64,000 bases of DNA from an uncultured Ruminococcus sp. (GTDB lineage Bacteria; Bacillota; Clostridia; Oscillospirales; Ruminococcaceae). Made by a program: the position numbers and the translations under genes. Location: the NCBI GenBank assembly GCA_937910385.1, contig CALEPT010000188.1, positions 8,000 through 71,999 of the forward strand. Reading direction: 5' to 3'. Position 1 is the first letter of the stretch, and every line of letters begins with the position of its first letter. Below are positions 41,571 to 49,868 of this stretch, in pieces. A model generated the notes under the pieces. The model saw nothing but the letters and a program-made list of their open reading frames with translations, had not been told where the DNA came from and ran no database searches.

Positions 41571-41684
41571 ATGAAAGTCAGACCTTCAGTAAAACCTATT
41601 TGCGAAAAGTGCAAGGTTATCAAACGTAAAGGCAGAATCATGGTGATCTGCGAAAATCCAAAGCATAAGCAGCGTCAGGGCTGA
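41571..41684 (+). CDS. rpmJ: 50S ribosomal protein L36
   Basis: 37 residues, MKVRPSVKPICEKCKVIKRK then VICENPKHKQRQG; Cys3-His zinc-binding form. AAAGGAGG site. A small GGAC-taaaa-GGTCC-type hairpin lies in the 47-base spacer after infA. Confidence 0.97.
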   Translation: MKVRPSVKPICEKCKVIKRKGRIMVICENPKHKQRQG

Positions 41685-41717
41685 TCACCCTAACGCGATA
41701 ATGGAGGTAATTACAAT

Positions 41718-42086
41718 ATGGCAAGAATAGCTGGTGTTGACCTTCCGAAGAACAAGAGAGTCGAGATAGGACTCACATATATCTACGGAATCGGTCGTCC
41801 TACTGCAACAAAGATCCTCGAAGAGACCGGCGTTGACCCCGATGTAAGAGTCAAGGATCTCGCCGAAGAGGACGTAGCAAAGCTTCGTGACTATATCGAC
41901 GCAAATTATACCGTTGAGGGCGATCTCCGCCGTGAGGTAGCTCTTAACATCAAGAGACTCGTAGAAATAGGCTGCTACAGAGGCGTTCGTCATCGTAAGG
42001 GTCTGCCTGTAAGAGGTCAGAGAACCAAGACAAACGCAAGAACCCGCAAGGGCCCTGTAAAGACTATCGCTAACAAGAAGAAGTAA
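41718..42086 (+). CDS. rpsM: 30S ribosomal protein S13
   Basis: 122 residues; MARIAGVDLPKNKRVEIGLT and RGVRHRKGLPVRGQRTKTNA. Bridges the subunits and touches tRNA with its tail. Confidence 0.98.
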   Translation: MARIAGVDLPKNKRVEIGLTYIYGIGRPTATKILEETGVDPDVRVKDLAEEDVAKLRDYIDANYTVEGDLRREVALNIKRLVEIGCYRGVRHRKGLPVRGQRTKTNARTRKGPVKTIANKKK

Positions 42087-42100
42087 GGAGGTTATGAACT

Positions 42101-42505
42101 TTGGCACAGCAGAAGGGTAAAAAGGTTACTACCATCAGAAGACGCAGAGAGCGTAAGAACATCGAAAGCGGCGCAGTTCATATTCAGTCCACTTTCAATA
42201 ATACTATCGTAACTATCACAGACCTCGCAGGAAATGCCATTTCTTGGGCAAGCGCCGGCGAGCTCGGCTTCAGAGGCTCAAAGAAGTCTACTCCCTTCGC
42301 AGCTCAGACAGCTGCCGAGACAGCTGCTAAGGCTGCTATGGAGCACGGACTCAAGAACGTTGAAGTATACGTAAAGGGACCCGGAGCAGGAAGAGAAGCT
42401 GCGATCAGAGCTCTCCAGACAGTTGGTCTTGAGGTAAGAATGATCAAGGACGTTACTCCTATCCCCCACAATGGATGCCGTCCGCCTAAGAGACGTCGTG
42501 TCTGA
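42101..42505 (+). CDS. rpsK: 30S ribosomal protein S11
   Basis: 134 residues. TTG start at 42101; the ATG seven bases upstream is in another frame and GGAGG stands at the right distance for the TTG. GAVHIQSTFNNTIVTITDLA and the C-terminal PHNGCRPPKRRRV are typical. Confidence 0.97.
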   Translation: MAQQKGKKVTTIRRRRERKNIESGAVHIQSTFNNTIVTITDLAGNAISWASAGELGFRGSKKSTPFAAQTAAETAAKAAMEHGLKNVEVYVKGPGAGREAAIRALQTVGLEVRMIKDVTPIPHNGCRPPKRRRV

Positions 42506-42526
42506 TCAAACAGGAGGTGTTTTAAA

Positions 42527-43126
42527 ATGGCAGTACAGAAAGAACCTATTCTTAAAAAGTGCAGATATCTGGGTATAAGCCCCGCTGTTATGGGCGTTTC
42601 CAAGAAGGAATCGATCCGCTTTAAGAACGCTAACAACAGAAAGAAGATCTCTGAATACGGTCTTCAGCTCAAGGAAAAGCAGAAGCTGAAATTCATCTAC
42701 GGCGTGCTCGAAAAGCAGTTCTATCACTACTTCGAGATCGCTTCAAAAATGGAAGGCAAGACAGGTGATAACCTCATTACTTGCCTCGAAACAAGACTGG
42801 ACAGCGTTGTTTACAGAATGGGTCTGGCTCTCACAAGAAGAGAAGCAAGACAGCTTGTTGTTCACAGCCACTATACGGTAAACGGCAAGAAGGTAAACAT
42901 TCCTTCCTACAGAGTTAAGGTCGGCGACGTTATCGCTCTCAAGGAGAAGGACAGAACTTCTGAGAAGTTCAAGGCTACAGTAGAGGAGACCAAGGACAGA
43001 CTCGTTCCCGTTTGGCTCACAGCTAATAAGGACGACTTCTCCGCTACAGTAAATCGTCTTCCCTCAGCTGAGGATATTGACTACGAGGTTGCTACACACC
43101 TCATCGTCGAGCTGTACTCCAAGTAA
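42527..43126 (+). CDS. rpsD: 30S ribosomal protein S4
   Basis: 199 residues. KKSRRLGIS-like N-terminus reads KKCRYLGISPAVMG; S4 RNA-binding domain in RLDSVVYRMGLALTRREARQ. Initiates 30S assembly; in E. coli it represses the alpha operon. Confidence 0.97.
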   Translation: MAVQKEPILKKCRYLGISPAVMGVSKKESIRFKNANNRKKISEYGLQLKEKQKLKFIYGVLEKQFYHYFEIASKMEGKTGDNLITCLETRLDSVVYRMGLALTRREARQLVVHSHYTVNGKKVNIPSYRVKVGDVIALKEKDRTSEKFKATVEETKDRLVPVWLTANKDDFSATVNRLPSAEDIDYEVATHLIVELYSK

Positions 43127-43195
43127 TAGTATACTTCTTTTACTTGAATATACAGCACTCGAAAAACACATTAATTGCGAAATAGGAGGGTTTTT

Positions 43196-44161
43196 ATGCT
43201 GGAAAAAATTAATAAGCCTGATATTGATATTGTCGAGCTTAAAAGTGACGGCAAATACGGCAAATTCGTTTTAGCACCGTTGGAGCGCGGGTACGGTATT
43301 ACTCTTGGAAACAGTCTCAGACGTGTGCTGCTCTCCTCACTTCCCGGTGTGGCTGTGACTTCCGTAAAGCTTTCGGGCAAGGACGGAACAGTCCACCATG
43401 AGTTGTCAACTATTCCGGGCGTAAAAGAAGACGTTACCGAAATAATCCTCAGTATAAAGGGGCTTACCGCAAAGCTTTACGGTGAAGGTCCGAAGACAGT
43501 ATATATAGAAGCAGAGGGCGAGTGCGAAATAACTGCCGGTGATATAAAAACCGACTCTGAGGTCAATATCCTCGATCCCGGTATGCATATCGCTACACTG
43601 GGCAAGGACGCCAAGCTTTATATGGAGATAACTATAGACAGAGGCAGAGGCTATGTTTCCGCAGAAAGAAACAAAAAGCAGGTAAACCTCCCTGTTGATG
43701 TTATCGCTGTTGACAGCATCTATACTCCTGTTCTGAAGGTCAATTATACCGTAGAAGATACCCGTCTCGGACAGGTGACCGACTATGATAAGCTTACAAT
43801 GGAGGTATGGACCGACGGTACTATCTCCGCTAAGGAAGCTCTTTCACAGGCGGCTAATCTCCTCGGAGAACACCTCAAGCTCTTCATCGACCTCTCGGAA
43901 GAAGCAGGGCTTGCAGAGGTGCTCGTTGAAAAGGACGAGAAGGGTAAGGAGAAGATCCTTGAAATGACTATTGAGGACCTCGACCTTTCGGTGCGTTCCT
44001 TCAATTGCTTAAAGCGTGCGGGAATTAATACCGTGGACGACTTGATAAACAAGTCTGAGGAAGAAATGATGAAGGTTAGAAACCTTGGAAAGAAATCCTT
44101 CGACGAGGTCAAGGAAAAGCTCCAGTCACTGGGCTTCGACCTCTCCTCGGAAGAAGAATGA
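43196..44161 (+). CDS. rpoA: DNA-directed RNA polymerase alpha subunit
   Basis: 321 residues from the ATG at 43196 (AGGAGGG upstream). N-terminal domain FVLAPLERGYGITLGNSLRR and C-terminal domain LDLSVRSFNCLKRAGINTVD that contacts UP elements and activators. Lies in its usual place between rpsD and rplQ. Confidence 0.98.
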   Translation: MLEKINKPDIDIVELKSDGKYGKFVLAPLERGYGITLGNSLRRVLLSSLPGVAVTSVKLSGKDGTVHHELSTIPGVKEDVTEIILSIKGLTAKLYGEGPKTVYIEAEGECEITAGDIKTDSEVNILDPGMHIATLGKDAKLYMEITIDRGRGYVSAERNKKQVNLPVDVIAVDSIYTPVLKVNYTVEDTRLGQVTDYDKLTMEVWTDGTISAKEALSQAANLLGEHLKLFIDLSEEAGLAEVLVEKDEKGKEKILEMTIEDLDLSVRSFNCLKRAGINTVDDLINKSEEEMMKVRNLGKKSFDEVKEKLQSLGFDLSSEEE

Positions 44162-44191
44162 TCCCTATAAATTAAAAAGGAGTGAAATACA

Positions 44192-44533
44192 ATGCCGGGT
44201 ACAAGAAAGCTGGGCAGAACATCTGACCATAGAAAGGCTATGCTCAGAGGCATGGTGACTTTCCTTCTTGAAAACGGTCAGATCGAAACGACCGTAACAA
44301 GAGCAAAGGAAGTTCGTGCAGTCGCAGAAAAAATGATCACTATCGGTAAAAATGATGATCTGCACTCCAAGCGTCAGGTATTGGCTTACGTTACTAAGGA
44401 GTCCGTTGCAAAGAAGCTTTTCGACGAGATCTCACCTAAATATGCTGACAGAAACGGCGGATACACACAGATCGTGAAGATCGGTCCCCGCCGCGGAGAC
44501 GCTGCTGAAATGGCTATCATCAAGCTCGTTTGA
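44192..44533 (+). CDS. rplQ: 50S ribosomal protein L17
   Basis: 113 residues; MPGTRKLGRTSDHRKAMLRG and a C-terminal GRRXGDAAEMAIIKLV-type end (RRGDAAEMAIIKLV). Last gene of the superoperon, followed by a strong terminator. Confidence 0.98.
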   Translation: MPGTRKLGRTSDHRKAMLRGMVTFLLENGQIETTVTRAKEVRAVAEKMITIGKNDDLHSKRQVLAYVTKESVAKKLFDEISPKYADRNGGYTQIVKIGPRRGDAAEMAIIKLV

Positions 44534-44551
44534 TCGTAAACAGAGTATAAG

Positions 44552-44579
44552 AACCGTTCCCGAAAGGGAACGGTTTTTT
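44552..44579 (+). terminator. Rho-independent terminator of the S10-spc-alpha superoperon
   Basis: 10-bp perfect stem AACCGTTCCC / GGGAACGGTT with a GAAA tetraloop and six Ts. Confidence 0.95.
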
Positions 44580-44597
44580 ATTTTTTTGCGCCCATTT

Positions 44598-44606
44598 TTT
44601 GTCGAA
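44598..44606 (+). promoter_or_regulatory. Candidate Spo0A box upstream of the protease gene
   Basis: TTTGTCGAA matches the 0A-box wording and stands 51 bases before the -35 of the protease promoter. One site only, so weak. Confidence 0.3.
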
Positions 44607-44657
44607 AGCTTTGGCGTGGGCACAAAAACCGGAAAGAATATTTGTTTATTGTGCGTA

Positions 44658-44686
44658 TTGACTTTGATGTAAAAATATGATAATCT
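44658..44686 (+). promoter_or_regulatory. Probable promoter of the protease-lipoprotein genes
   Basis: TTGACT (44658-44663), 17-base spacer ending TGA, TAATCT (44681-44686), 57 bases before the start. Confidence 0.6.
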
Positions 44687-44742
44687 GTAGGTGTAAAGAC
44701 AAGGCGCCGTGCTTTACCAATAATTAAAAGGAGGACAGTTAA

Positions 44743-45522
44743 GTGAAAAAAAGAATTATCTCAGCAATCCTAAGCCTTGCTGTTATGATTAGTGCAGCTT
44801 CCTCTCATTTTGAGGTACAGGAAGCAAAGGCTAACAATCGAAAAATGAATGTTTATGTTAACTATGGTCAAAGTGTGTCAGAAGTATATGGATCTTCTAC
44901 AACTTATTTGAATCGCTTTCCGAATATTGTCAATAGAGTAACGGTTTACTATATGGCTGTTGCGGGTATTAATATTGATTTTAAGTATACTGGTTCATAC
45001 TTTAATGTCATATGCACTAATGCAGATTCATGTAGATCTGAATTACAGGATTTTAATCATGAATGTTTACATATAAGTGAATATAATTGTGGTAACGGTT
45101 ATACATATCACTGTACAAATTATACAAAAATTAAAAACGATGAGTTTTCAGCTGCGGATAATTATCAGAATGGTGTAGCATTTTATCTTACATCTGCAAA
45201 ATTATGCAGAAGAGATTCAAATTATTTACATGGTTATGTTAATGGAGTAACATTTGGTAATCGAAAGTGTATTATTGCAAGGGACTATGATTATACATAT
45301 TTATATTATAGTGATCCAGCAAATGATTACGTTTATGTGTCTGGAACAATTGTGCACGAGCTTGGTCATATGTATTATGTGACTCATCATTATGAAAATG
45401 GAGTTACAGATTGTATTTGGGGACATAACCATAATTCATATGATGTTAAAAAATATATAAAAGTTTGTAGCATCTGTGCTGCAACAATTCAAAGTAATGC
45501 CGATTTATATCAACATTCATAG
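44743..45522 (+). CDS. Secreted zinc metalloprotease-like protein, metzincin-type motif
   Basis: 259 residues. GTG start after AAAAGGAGG; signal peptide of about 30 residues. His205, Glu206, His209 and His215 in HELGHMYYVTHH give the HExxHxxxxxH spacing of metzincins, although the usual Gly at position eight is Tyr. Behind it come Cys224, then Cys242 and Cys245 (KVCSIC), recalling the second zinc site of archaemetzincins. Ten cysteines remain after the signal, so disulphides or zinc sites are likely. The gene is clearly AT-richer than its neighbours. Substrate unknown; two small lipoproteins follow at once. Confidence 0.72.
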   Translation: MKKRIISAILSLAVMISAASSHFEVQEAKANNRKMNVYVNYGQSVSEVYGSSTTYLNRFPNIVNRVTVYYMAVAGINIDFKYTGSYFNVICTNADSCRSELQDFNHECLHISEYNCGNGYTYHCTNYTKIKNDEFSAADNYQNGVAFYLTSAKLCRRDSNYLHGYVNGVTFGNRKCIIARDYDYTYLYYSDPANDYVYVSGTIVHELGHMYYVTHHYENGVTDCIWGHNHNSYDVKKYIKVCSICAATIQSNADLYQHS

Positions 45523-45533
45523 GAGGAATATAT

Positions 45534-46154
45534 ATGAAAAAAATATTACCTGTTTTAATACTATCCGCCTTGGTACTGTTCAGCTGTGGTGAAAGTAATG
45601 CTTCCAATAAATCTGTTTTGGATCAGAATGAACCCCTAACTACCGAAATTATTGAGAAAGATGACGAAGATATAATAGATGATGAATCGGAAGATGAATT
45701 TGAAACATTTGATAGCTTTGAAGCTTTTAAGGATTCCGATTTATATAATAATCTTGAAAAAAGAGGAATAACACCCTTAAAACTCCAATATAATGAAAAC
45801 GATCATCTTCTAAAGGGAATACAGGCGGCAGAAGATTATTACGAATGCTATTTTGAAGATCTTGTCTCCGGCAAGAGAATGGTGTTTATTCTTAAATATA
45901 ATACGGAATATAATTCCGCCGAAGAATATGGAAATGATCTGATGATAGCTGAAGAATTTACGACAACCGTTGAAGTAAACGGAAACAATTACGATGTATA
46001 TGTTGCTTCTACGGTTATGGATGAAACAGATCACTTGCTTACCTGTAAGTTCTCTGAGGATTGCTTTGTTGTCTTATGCGGTGTCGATCCTCTGTCGTCA
46101 GATGAACTGCTGCAATACTTCTCCGAATTTGAACTTGTGGCTTACGCAGAATGA
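45534..46154 (+). CDS. Small acidic lipoprotein, paralog 1
   Basis: 206 residues, family not recognised. Lipobox in ILSALVLFSCGES, an acidic low-complexity linker (EKDDEDIIDDESEDEFETFD), then a globular part with a C-terminal ELLQYFSEFELVAYAE. Clearly related along its length to the next gene. AGGAGG site 11 bases after the protease stop, so co-transcribed with it. AT-rich. Likely anchored outside the membrane. Confidence 0.75.
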   Translation: MKKILPVLILSALVLFSCGESNASNKSVLDQNEPLTTEIIEKDDEDIIDDESEDEFETFDSFEAFKDSDLYNNLEKRGITPLKLQYNENDHLLKGIQAAEDYYECYFEDLVSGKRMVFILKYNTEYNSAEEYGNDLMIAEEFTTTVEVNGNNYDVYVASTVMDETDHLLTCKFSEDCFVVLCGVDPLSSDELLQYFSEFELVAYAE

Positions 46155-46208
46155 GTATGCTTTAGCTAATATTATGCCGCTATAGTTCATTCGTAAGGAG
46201 GGATAACA

Positions 46209-46853
46209 ATGAAAAAAATTCTATGCTTGTTATTGGTATTGTCAGCGTTATGTAGTTGCGGAGTTGCTGAGCAGCCAGCTAATACAGCAACCGAAATTGA
46301 AGCGACATCCACCGCTGTTACAGAGGAAGCAAATACTATTTCCATGAGTGAAGCATTAGACCCAGAATTGTTTGACCCTATCACCACCTTCACCTGCTAT
46401 TCAGTGGAAGAATTTGCTGAAACAGACTATTGCAAGAATATGATAGCTTCGGGCTTTGATTTCCGTGTTTTGAGCTATGATGAAGAAAAGTATACACTTA
46501 CCTCTATCAGCTCGGATACTATAAGCACCTGGTATGATTTCCACCTGATCGAAAATGAAACCGGCCGCATGATCGGATATACATTCAGATTCGACGAAAA
46601 TTATGAAAATGCTGATGATTTCGGAAAAAACGTTTATATAGAAAAGGCTGATATGGTTACAACTGCTGAGAGAGGTGAGGAAACATATGAAGTATACCTC
46701 ATCAATACTGTTATGGGAGGTGAAGATAATTATCACCTGTTCTATATTCCCGAAGAAGGCTGCTATGATTCAATGCGTGTGAGCGGCTCTGCTTCTCCCG
46801 AAGTAATACTGCAATACTTCTCCGAATTTGATATTGTAACTTATGAAGAATAA
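46209..46853 (+). CDS. Small lipoprotein, paralog 2
   Basis: 214 residues, family not recognised. Lipobox VLSALCSCGVA, Thr/Glu-rich linker, then the same fold as paralog 1: shared wording includes EEFAETDYCKNMIASGF versus EAFKDSDLYNNLEKRGI, NTVMG versus STVMD, and ILQYFSEFDIVTYEE versus LLQYFSEFELVAYAE. Base composition is closer to the chromosome than that of the two genes before it. Followed by a terminator. Confidence 0.75.
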   Translation: MKKILCLLLVLSALCSCGVAEQPANTATEIEATSTAVTEEANTISMSEALDPELFDPITTFTCYSVEEFAETDYCKNMIASGFDFRVLSYDEEKYTLTSISSDTISTWYDFHLIENETGRMIGYTFRFDENYENADDFGKNVYIEKADMVTTAERGEETYEVYLINTVMGGEDNYHLFYIPEEGCYDSMRVSGSASPEVILQYFSEFDIVTYEE

Positions 46854-46856
46854 AAG

Positions 46857-46881
46857 AAGCTCCCCACATGGGAGCTTTTTT
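46857..46881 (+). terminator. Rho-independent terminator of the protease-lipoprotein genes
   Basis: AAGCTCCC-cacat-GGGAGCTT followed by six Ts, four bases after the stop of the second lipoprotein. Confidence 0.9.
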
Positions 46882-46940
46882 GCGCATAAGACGAGAAGTG
46901 CAATTAGTAATACCAAAACATAATTACTAACATATAATTA

Positions 46941-47050
46941 CCGGGAGCGGAGAGAGACTGTCCGACCCGTACAGAGTGAGCGAGCGCTGCGAGCGAGAGC
47001 GTGGCTCGGGGTCAAGCTGACACAGCTTGCGGGGTGTGGGGCAGAGCCCC
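46941..47050 (+). repeat. R1 dispersed repeat, copy d (longest)
   Basis: Reads GGAGCGGAGAGAGACTGTCC..GAGTGAGCGAGCGCTGCGAG..GAGCGTGGCTCGGGGTCAAG..CTGACACAGCTTGCGGGG..GGGGCAGAGCCCC. Its right half extends past the other copies; the CAAGCTGACACAGCTTG hairpin is shared with copy b. Confidence 0.72.
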
Positions 47051-47089
47051 ACTGAAATGTGAAAGCTACGTTAAATCGGCAAAAAACAC

Positions 47090-47118
47090 TTGCATTATCC
47101 TTGGAATTGTGTTATAAT
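47090..47118 (+). promoter_or_regulatory. Promoter of yajC
   Basis: TTGCAT (47090-47095), 17-base spacer ending TTGTGT, TATAAT (47113-47118). Confidence 0.78.
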
Positions 47119-47171
47119 ATTCCTTGTATTATAGTGTTAAAGCCGCGAGTGCGGCAGAATGGAGATAGTTT

Positions 47172-47711
47172 ATGAACAGAAAAAAGCTCATAGGAATTAT
47201 AAACGCGGTATTGCTTGCCGTTTGCTCAGCTTCATACGCGGCAATGACTGCTTTTGCAGAGGAGTCTGCGGACACGGCTTCATCGACTGATACGGCTGCG
47301 TCGGCAGCGGGAGGCTCTTTCTTCACCCTGATCCTTCCTCTGCTCATTATGTTTGCGCTGCTCTACTTCATTGCTATACGTCCTCAGAAGAAGAGAGACA
47401 AGGAGCTTAAGGAAATGCAGGATAGCCTTCAGGTAGGCGACGAGGTAGTTACTGGCGGCGGAATAGTCGGTATAGTTGTCAGCGTTGGTGAGGATACCGT
47501 TGTCATCGAGACCGGCGGTGCAAAGCACAAGCTCAGGATCAAGAACTGGGCGATAACCGAGAATGTTACAGCTCTTGAGCGTATCAAGGAGGCTAAGGCT
47601 TCCGGCGCTGCGAAGAAATCAAAGGATTCAGGGCTTGCTTCTGCTGCCGTAGTTGACGATGACAGTGACGATGGAAAGAAGTCCAAGAAAAAGAGCAAGG
47701 ACGAGGAATAA
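47172..47711 (+). CDS. yajC: Preprotein translocase accessory subunit YajC
   Basis: 179 residues. The YajC core is the helix FFTLILPLLIMFALLYFIAI plus RPQKKRDKELKEMQDSLQVGDEVVTGGGIVG. Unlike the common single-helix form, this one also has an N-terminal hydrophobic stretch (about residues 6-28) resembling a signal peptide, and a lysine/acid-rich tail. Accessory to SecDF; no secD or secF is seen here. Followed by a terminator hairpin. Confidence 0.93.
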   Translation: MNRKKLIGIINAVLLAVCSASYAAMTAFAEESADTASSTDTAASAAGGSFFTLILPLLIMFALLYFIAIRPQKKRDKELKEMQDSLQVGDEVVTGGGIVGIVVSVGEDTVVIETGGAKHKLRIKNWAITENVTALERIKEAKASGAAKKSKDSGLASAAVVDDDSDDGKKSKKKSKDEE

Positions 47712-47720
47712 AAATAATAT

Positions 47721-47765
47721 CCTCCGCATAGAATTGGTTGTACAATTCTTTTGCGGAGGTTTTTT
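47721..47765 (+). terminator. Terminator hairpin that also encloses the next ribosome-binding site
   Basis: CCTCCGCA (47721-47728) pairs with TGCGGAGG (47752-47759), and GAATTG with CAATTC inside, followed by six Ts. The GGAGG of the 3' arm stands seven bases before the ATG at 47767 and serves as its likely Shine-Dalgarno. Confidence 0.85.
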
Positions 47766-47766
47766 C

Positions 47767-48165
47767 ATGCGCACTTATCGTCGCAGCATCTGGACAAACA
47801 GTTGTCTCAGCTTGCTGCTTTCATCGGCGTTGGGACTTATGATCATGCTGCTGTTTTTAGTTTTGTCGGCGCTGATAATATACTTTTTTCTGGGGGACAT
47901 GAAATTTTCACGGTATTTTTCTTTGTCAGCCCTTATAACGGGAGGATACACAGGTTCATTTTTCTGCGGAAAGTACAGGCGGCGAAGAGGTATTGCCGAG
48001 GGAGCTCTCTGCGGACTGATAATGTATGCTTCTATTGCAGTGTGCGGAGCTGCTGTTACGGGAAGCTTTATAGGCATAAAAAAGCTCCTCCTGCTTGCCG
48101 TTTCCGGCGCAGCAGGCGGAGCTGTAGGTGTAAATTCAAAGAGACCCAAGAATTTAAGGGAATGA
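47767..48165 (+). CDS. TIGR04086-type small membrane protein
   Basis: 132 residues with four predicted membrane helices (LLLSSALGLMIMLLFLVLSA, RYFSLSALITGGYTGSFFC, GLIMYASIAVCGAAVTGSFI, LLLLAVSGAAGGAVGV). This resembles the TIGR04086/YrzE group often found right after yajC in Clostridia; function unknown. The ATG at 47767 is chosen because the frame upstream runs through the yajC end and terminator. Its GGAGG lies in the terminator stem. Confidence 0.75.
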   Translation: MRTYRRSIWTNSCLSLLLSSALGLMIMLLFLVLSALIIYFFLGDMKFSRYFSLSALITGGYTGSFFCGKYRRRRGIAEGALCGLIMYASIAVCGAAVTGSFIGIKKLLLLAVSGAAGGAVGVNSKRPKNLRE

Positions 48166-48302
48166 TCTGTTTCGGGAACTTTTTCACCAATCCTTGCGAA
48201 ATGGATGGCATTTTGGGATACCATTCTGCGTTTATGTGCTTACTCTGAGCGGGGAGGAAAGCCGATCTCCGCTAAATCATATAAAGAGTTGAAAATTATG
48301 CG

Positions 48303-49865
48303 TCAATAATCGCCCGAGGTGTCCTCCATGAGCCTGAACTCTATGTTGAAGTAGCTTATACCTCCGTCCTTGCTGAGGCGTGCACAGGTCGCAGGGACTG
48401 TATCACCTGCTCCGTACATGCTGCTGATGGTATCGTACAGCTCGTCATAGGTGGAGACGGTCTTTCCATTTATTTCGGTAATGAAATCTCCCACACGCAG
48501 TTCAGTATTGGAAATATCACAGTCCTCACTTATCTCGGCGATGTAAATTCCATTGAAATCTTCGGGAAGCTCAAATCCGAGCTCTTCTTCGATACTTGCT
48601 ATGCGTATCTCTGAGGACATATCTATCAGTTGGATACCGATCCTGAAGCGACCTGCAATGTAGCCGTTGTCCATGAGCTCTTCAATAACGGGAAGAGCTT
48701 CGTTTATTGTGATAGCGAAGCCGAGTCCCTCAAAGCTCGAGCTGACGTATTTTGAAGAAGTGATACCGATGACCTGACCGTACATATTTATAAGAGCTCC
48801 GCCCGAATTTCCGGGGCTGATATCAGCGTTGGTCTGAATACAGTCCATTTCAAAGCCTGTTGAATCGCTGCGTATCTTTCTGTTCACGGCGGAGACTATT
48901 CCGTCCGTTACCGTGCTTGAAAGATCGGCAGGATTTCCGATAGCGATGACCTGTTCGCCGACTATGGTCTCATCTGAGTTTCCGAATATTGCCGGAGTAA
49001 GGTCTGAGGCATTTACTTTGATTACGGCAATATCGGTCTTGGCGTCTCTGCCGATTATTTTTGCCGTATATTTTTCACCGTCAACGGTCTCGATCGTGTG
49101 ATAGCCGTTTGAAAGCAGAACATGGGCATTTGTGACGATATATCCGTCCTTGGAGAGAACTATCCCCGAGCCTGTTCCTGATAGGGTAGCTGCGTCCTCG
49201 TATGTATATATTTTCACAATAGAAGGACGAACGAGCTCAGCAACTCCTTCGGGAGTATATTTACCGTTTTCGTCTTTGAAGTTTTCCAGATCGTTTGCTC
49301 CTTCGGGCTTTGATTCGCGGTAGAGTACGACTTTCTGCGTATCTGCGAGCTTATCGAGCGCCTTATCGCTGTTTGCTACATCGTAGATTATCCCGAATAT
49401 CGAAATGAGCAGAGCGGCAATAAGAATGAAGGAAAAGATCGCTATTAGTATCGCTTCACCGCGCGAACGCCGCTTTTTTTCGGCTCTTTCAGCCTCAGCC
49501 GCCGCAGCCTCAGCCTGAGCACGCTGACGGCGTTCGAGCTCTTCAAATCCGAGCGGCTCATACATGAATCTGTCATAGACAGGCTGCCGCGGCTGATCGT
49601 CATAGCTGCTGTGGGAATTATAATGCATTCCGCCGTATTGCTGCTGAGAACTGCTGTCATACTGCCCCTGTGAGCCGTGCTGGTAAGGCGGGGGAGGACT
49701 GCTTCTATTAGTGCTTTGTGGAGGTATATCATGCATTGAGCTGCTGCCTCCTGCCGGCTGCTGAGAGTCGTATACAGGAGTGTTATTATCCATATTTGTA
49801 TTACCGTCAGACTGCGGTTTCTGATCGTCTGTCGGCATACCGAAGTTGTTATCTATATCGTCCAT
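48303..49865 (-). CDS. HtrA/DegP-like membrane serine protease with PDZ domain
   Basis: 520 residues. A Gln/Ser/Pro-rich cytoplasmic N-terminus of about 135 residues, one membrane helix (AILIAIFSFILIAALLISIF), then a trypsin-like domain with His in YIVTNAHVLL, Asp in AKTDIAVIKV and Ser in ADISPGNSGGALIN, and a C-terminal PDZ domain (LRVGDFITEINGKTVSTYDE). Quality-control protease outside the membrane. Three bases after the histidine kinase, so part of its operon: a wall/envelope stress arrangement. Confidence 0.94.
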   Translation of the reverse strand: MDDIDNNFGMPTDDQKPQSDGNTNMDNNTPVYDSQQPAGGSSSMHDIPPQSTNRSSPPPPYQHGSQGQYDSSSQQQYGGMHYNSHSSYDDQPRQPVYDRFMYEPLGFEELERRQRAQAEAAAAEAERAEKKRRSRGEAILIAIFSFILIAALLISIFGIIYDVANSDKALDKLADTQKVVLYRESKPEGANDLENFKDENGKYTPEGVAELVRPSIVKIYTYEDAATLSGTGSGIVLSKDGYIVTNAHVLLSNGYHTIETVDGEKYTAKIIGRDAKTDIAVIKVNASDLTPAIFGNSDETIVGEQVIAIGNPADLSSTVTDGIVSAVNRKIRSDSTGFEMDCIQTNADISPGNSGGALINMYGQVIGITSSKYVSSSFEGLGFAITINEALPVIEELMDNGYIAGRFRIGIQLIDMSSEIRIASIEEELGFELPEDFNGIYIAEISEDCDISNTELRVGDFITEINGKTVSTYDELYDTISSMYGAGDTVPATCARLSKDGGISYFNIEFRLMEDTSGDY

Positions 49866-49868
49866 AGC

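Larger units (their letters stand above)
46882..47171. other. Intergenic region before yajC
   Basis: 290 bases holding an R1 copy (46941-47050), ending with the hairpin GGGGcagaGCCCC, and the yajC promoter. No gene seen. Confidence 0.65.
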
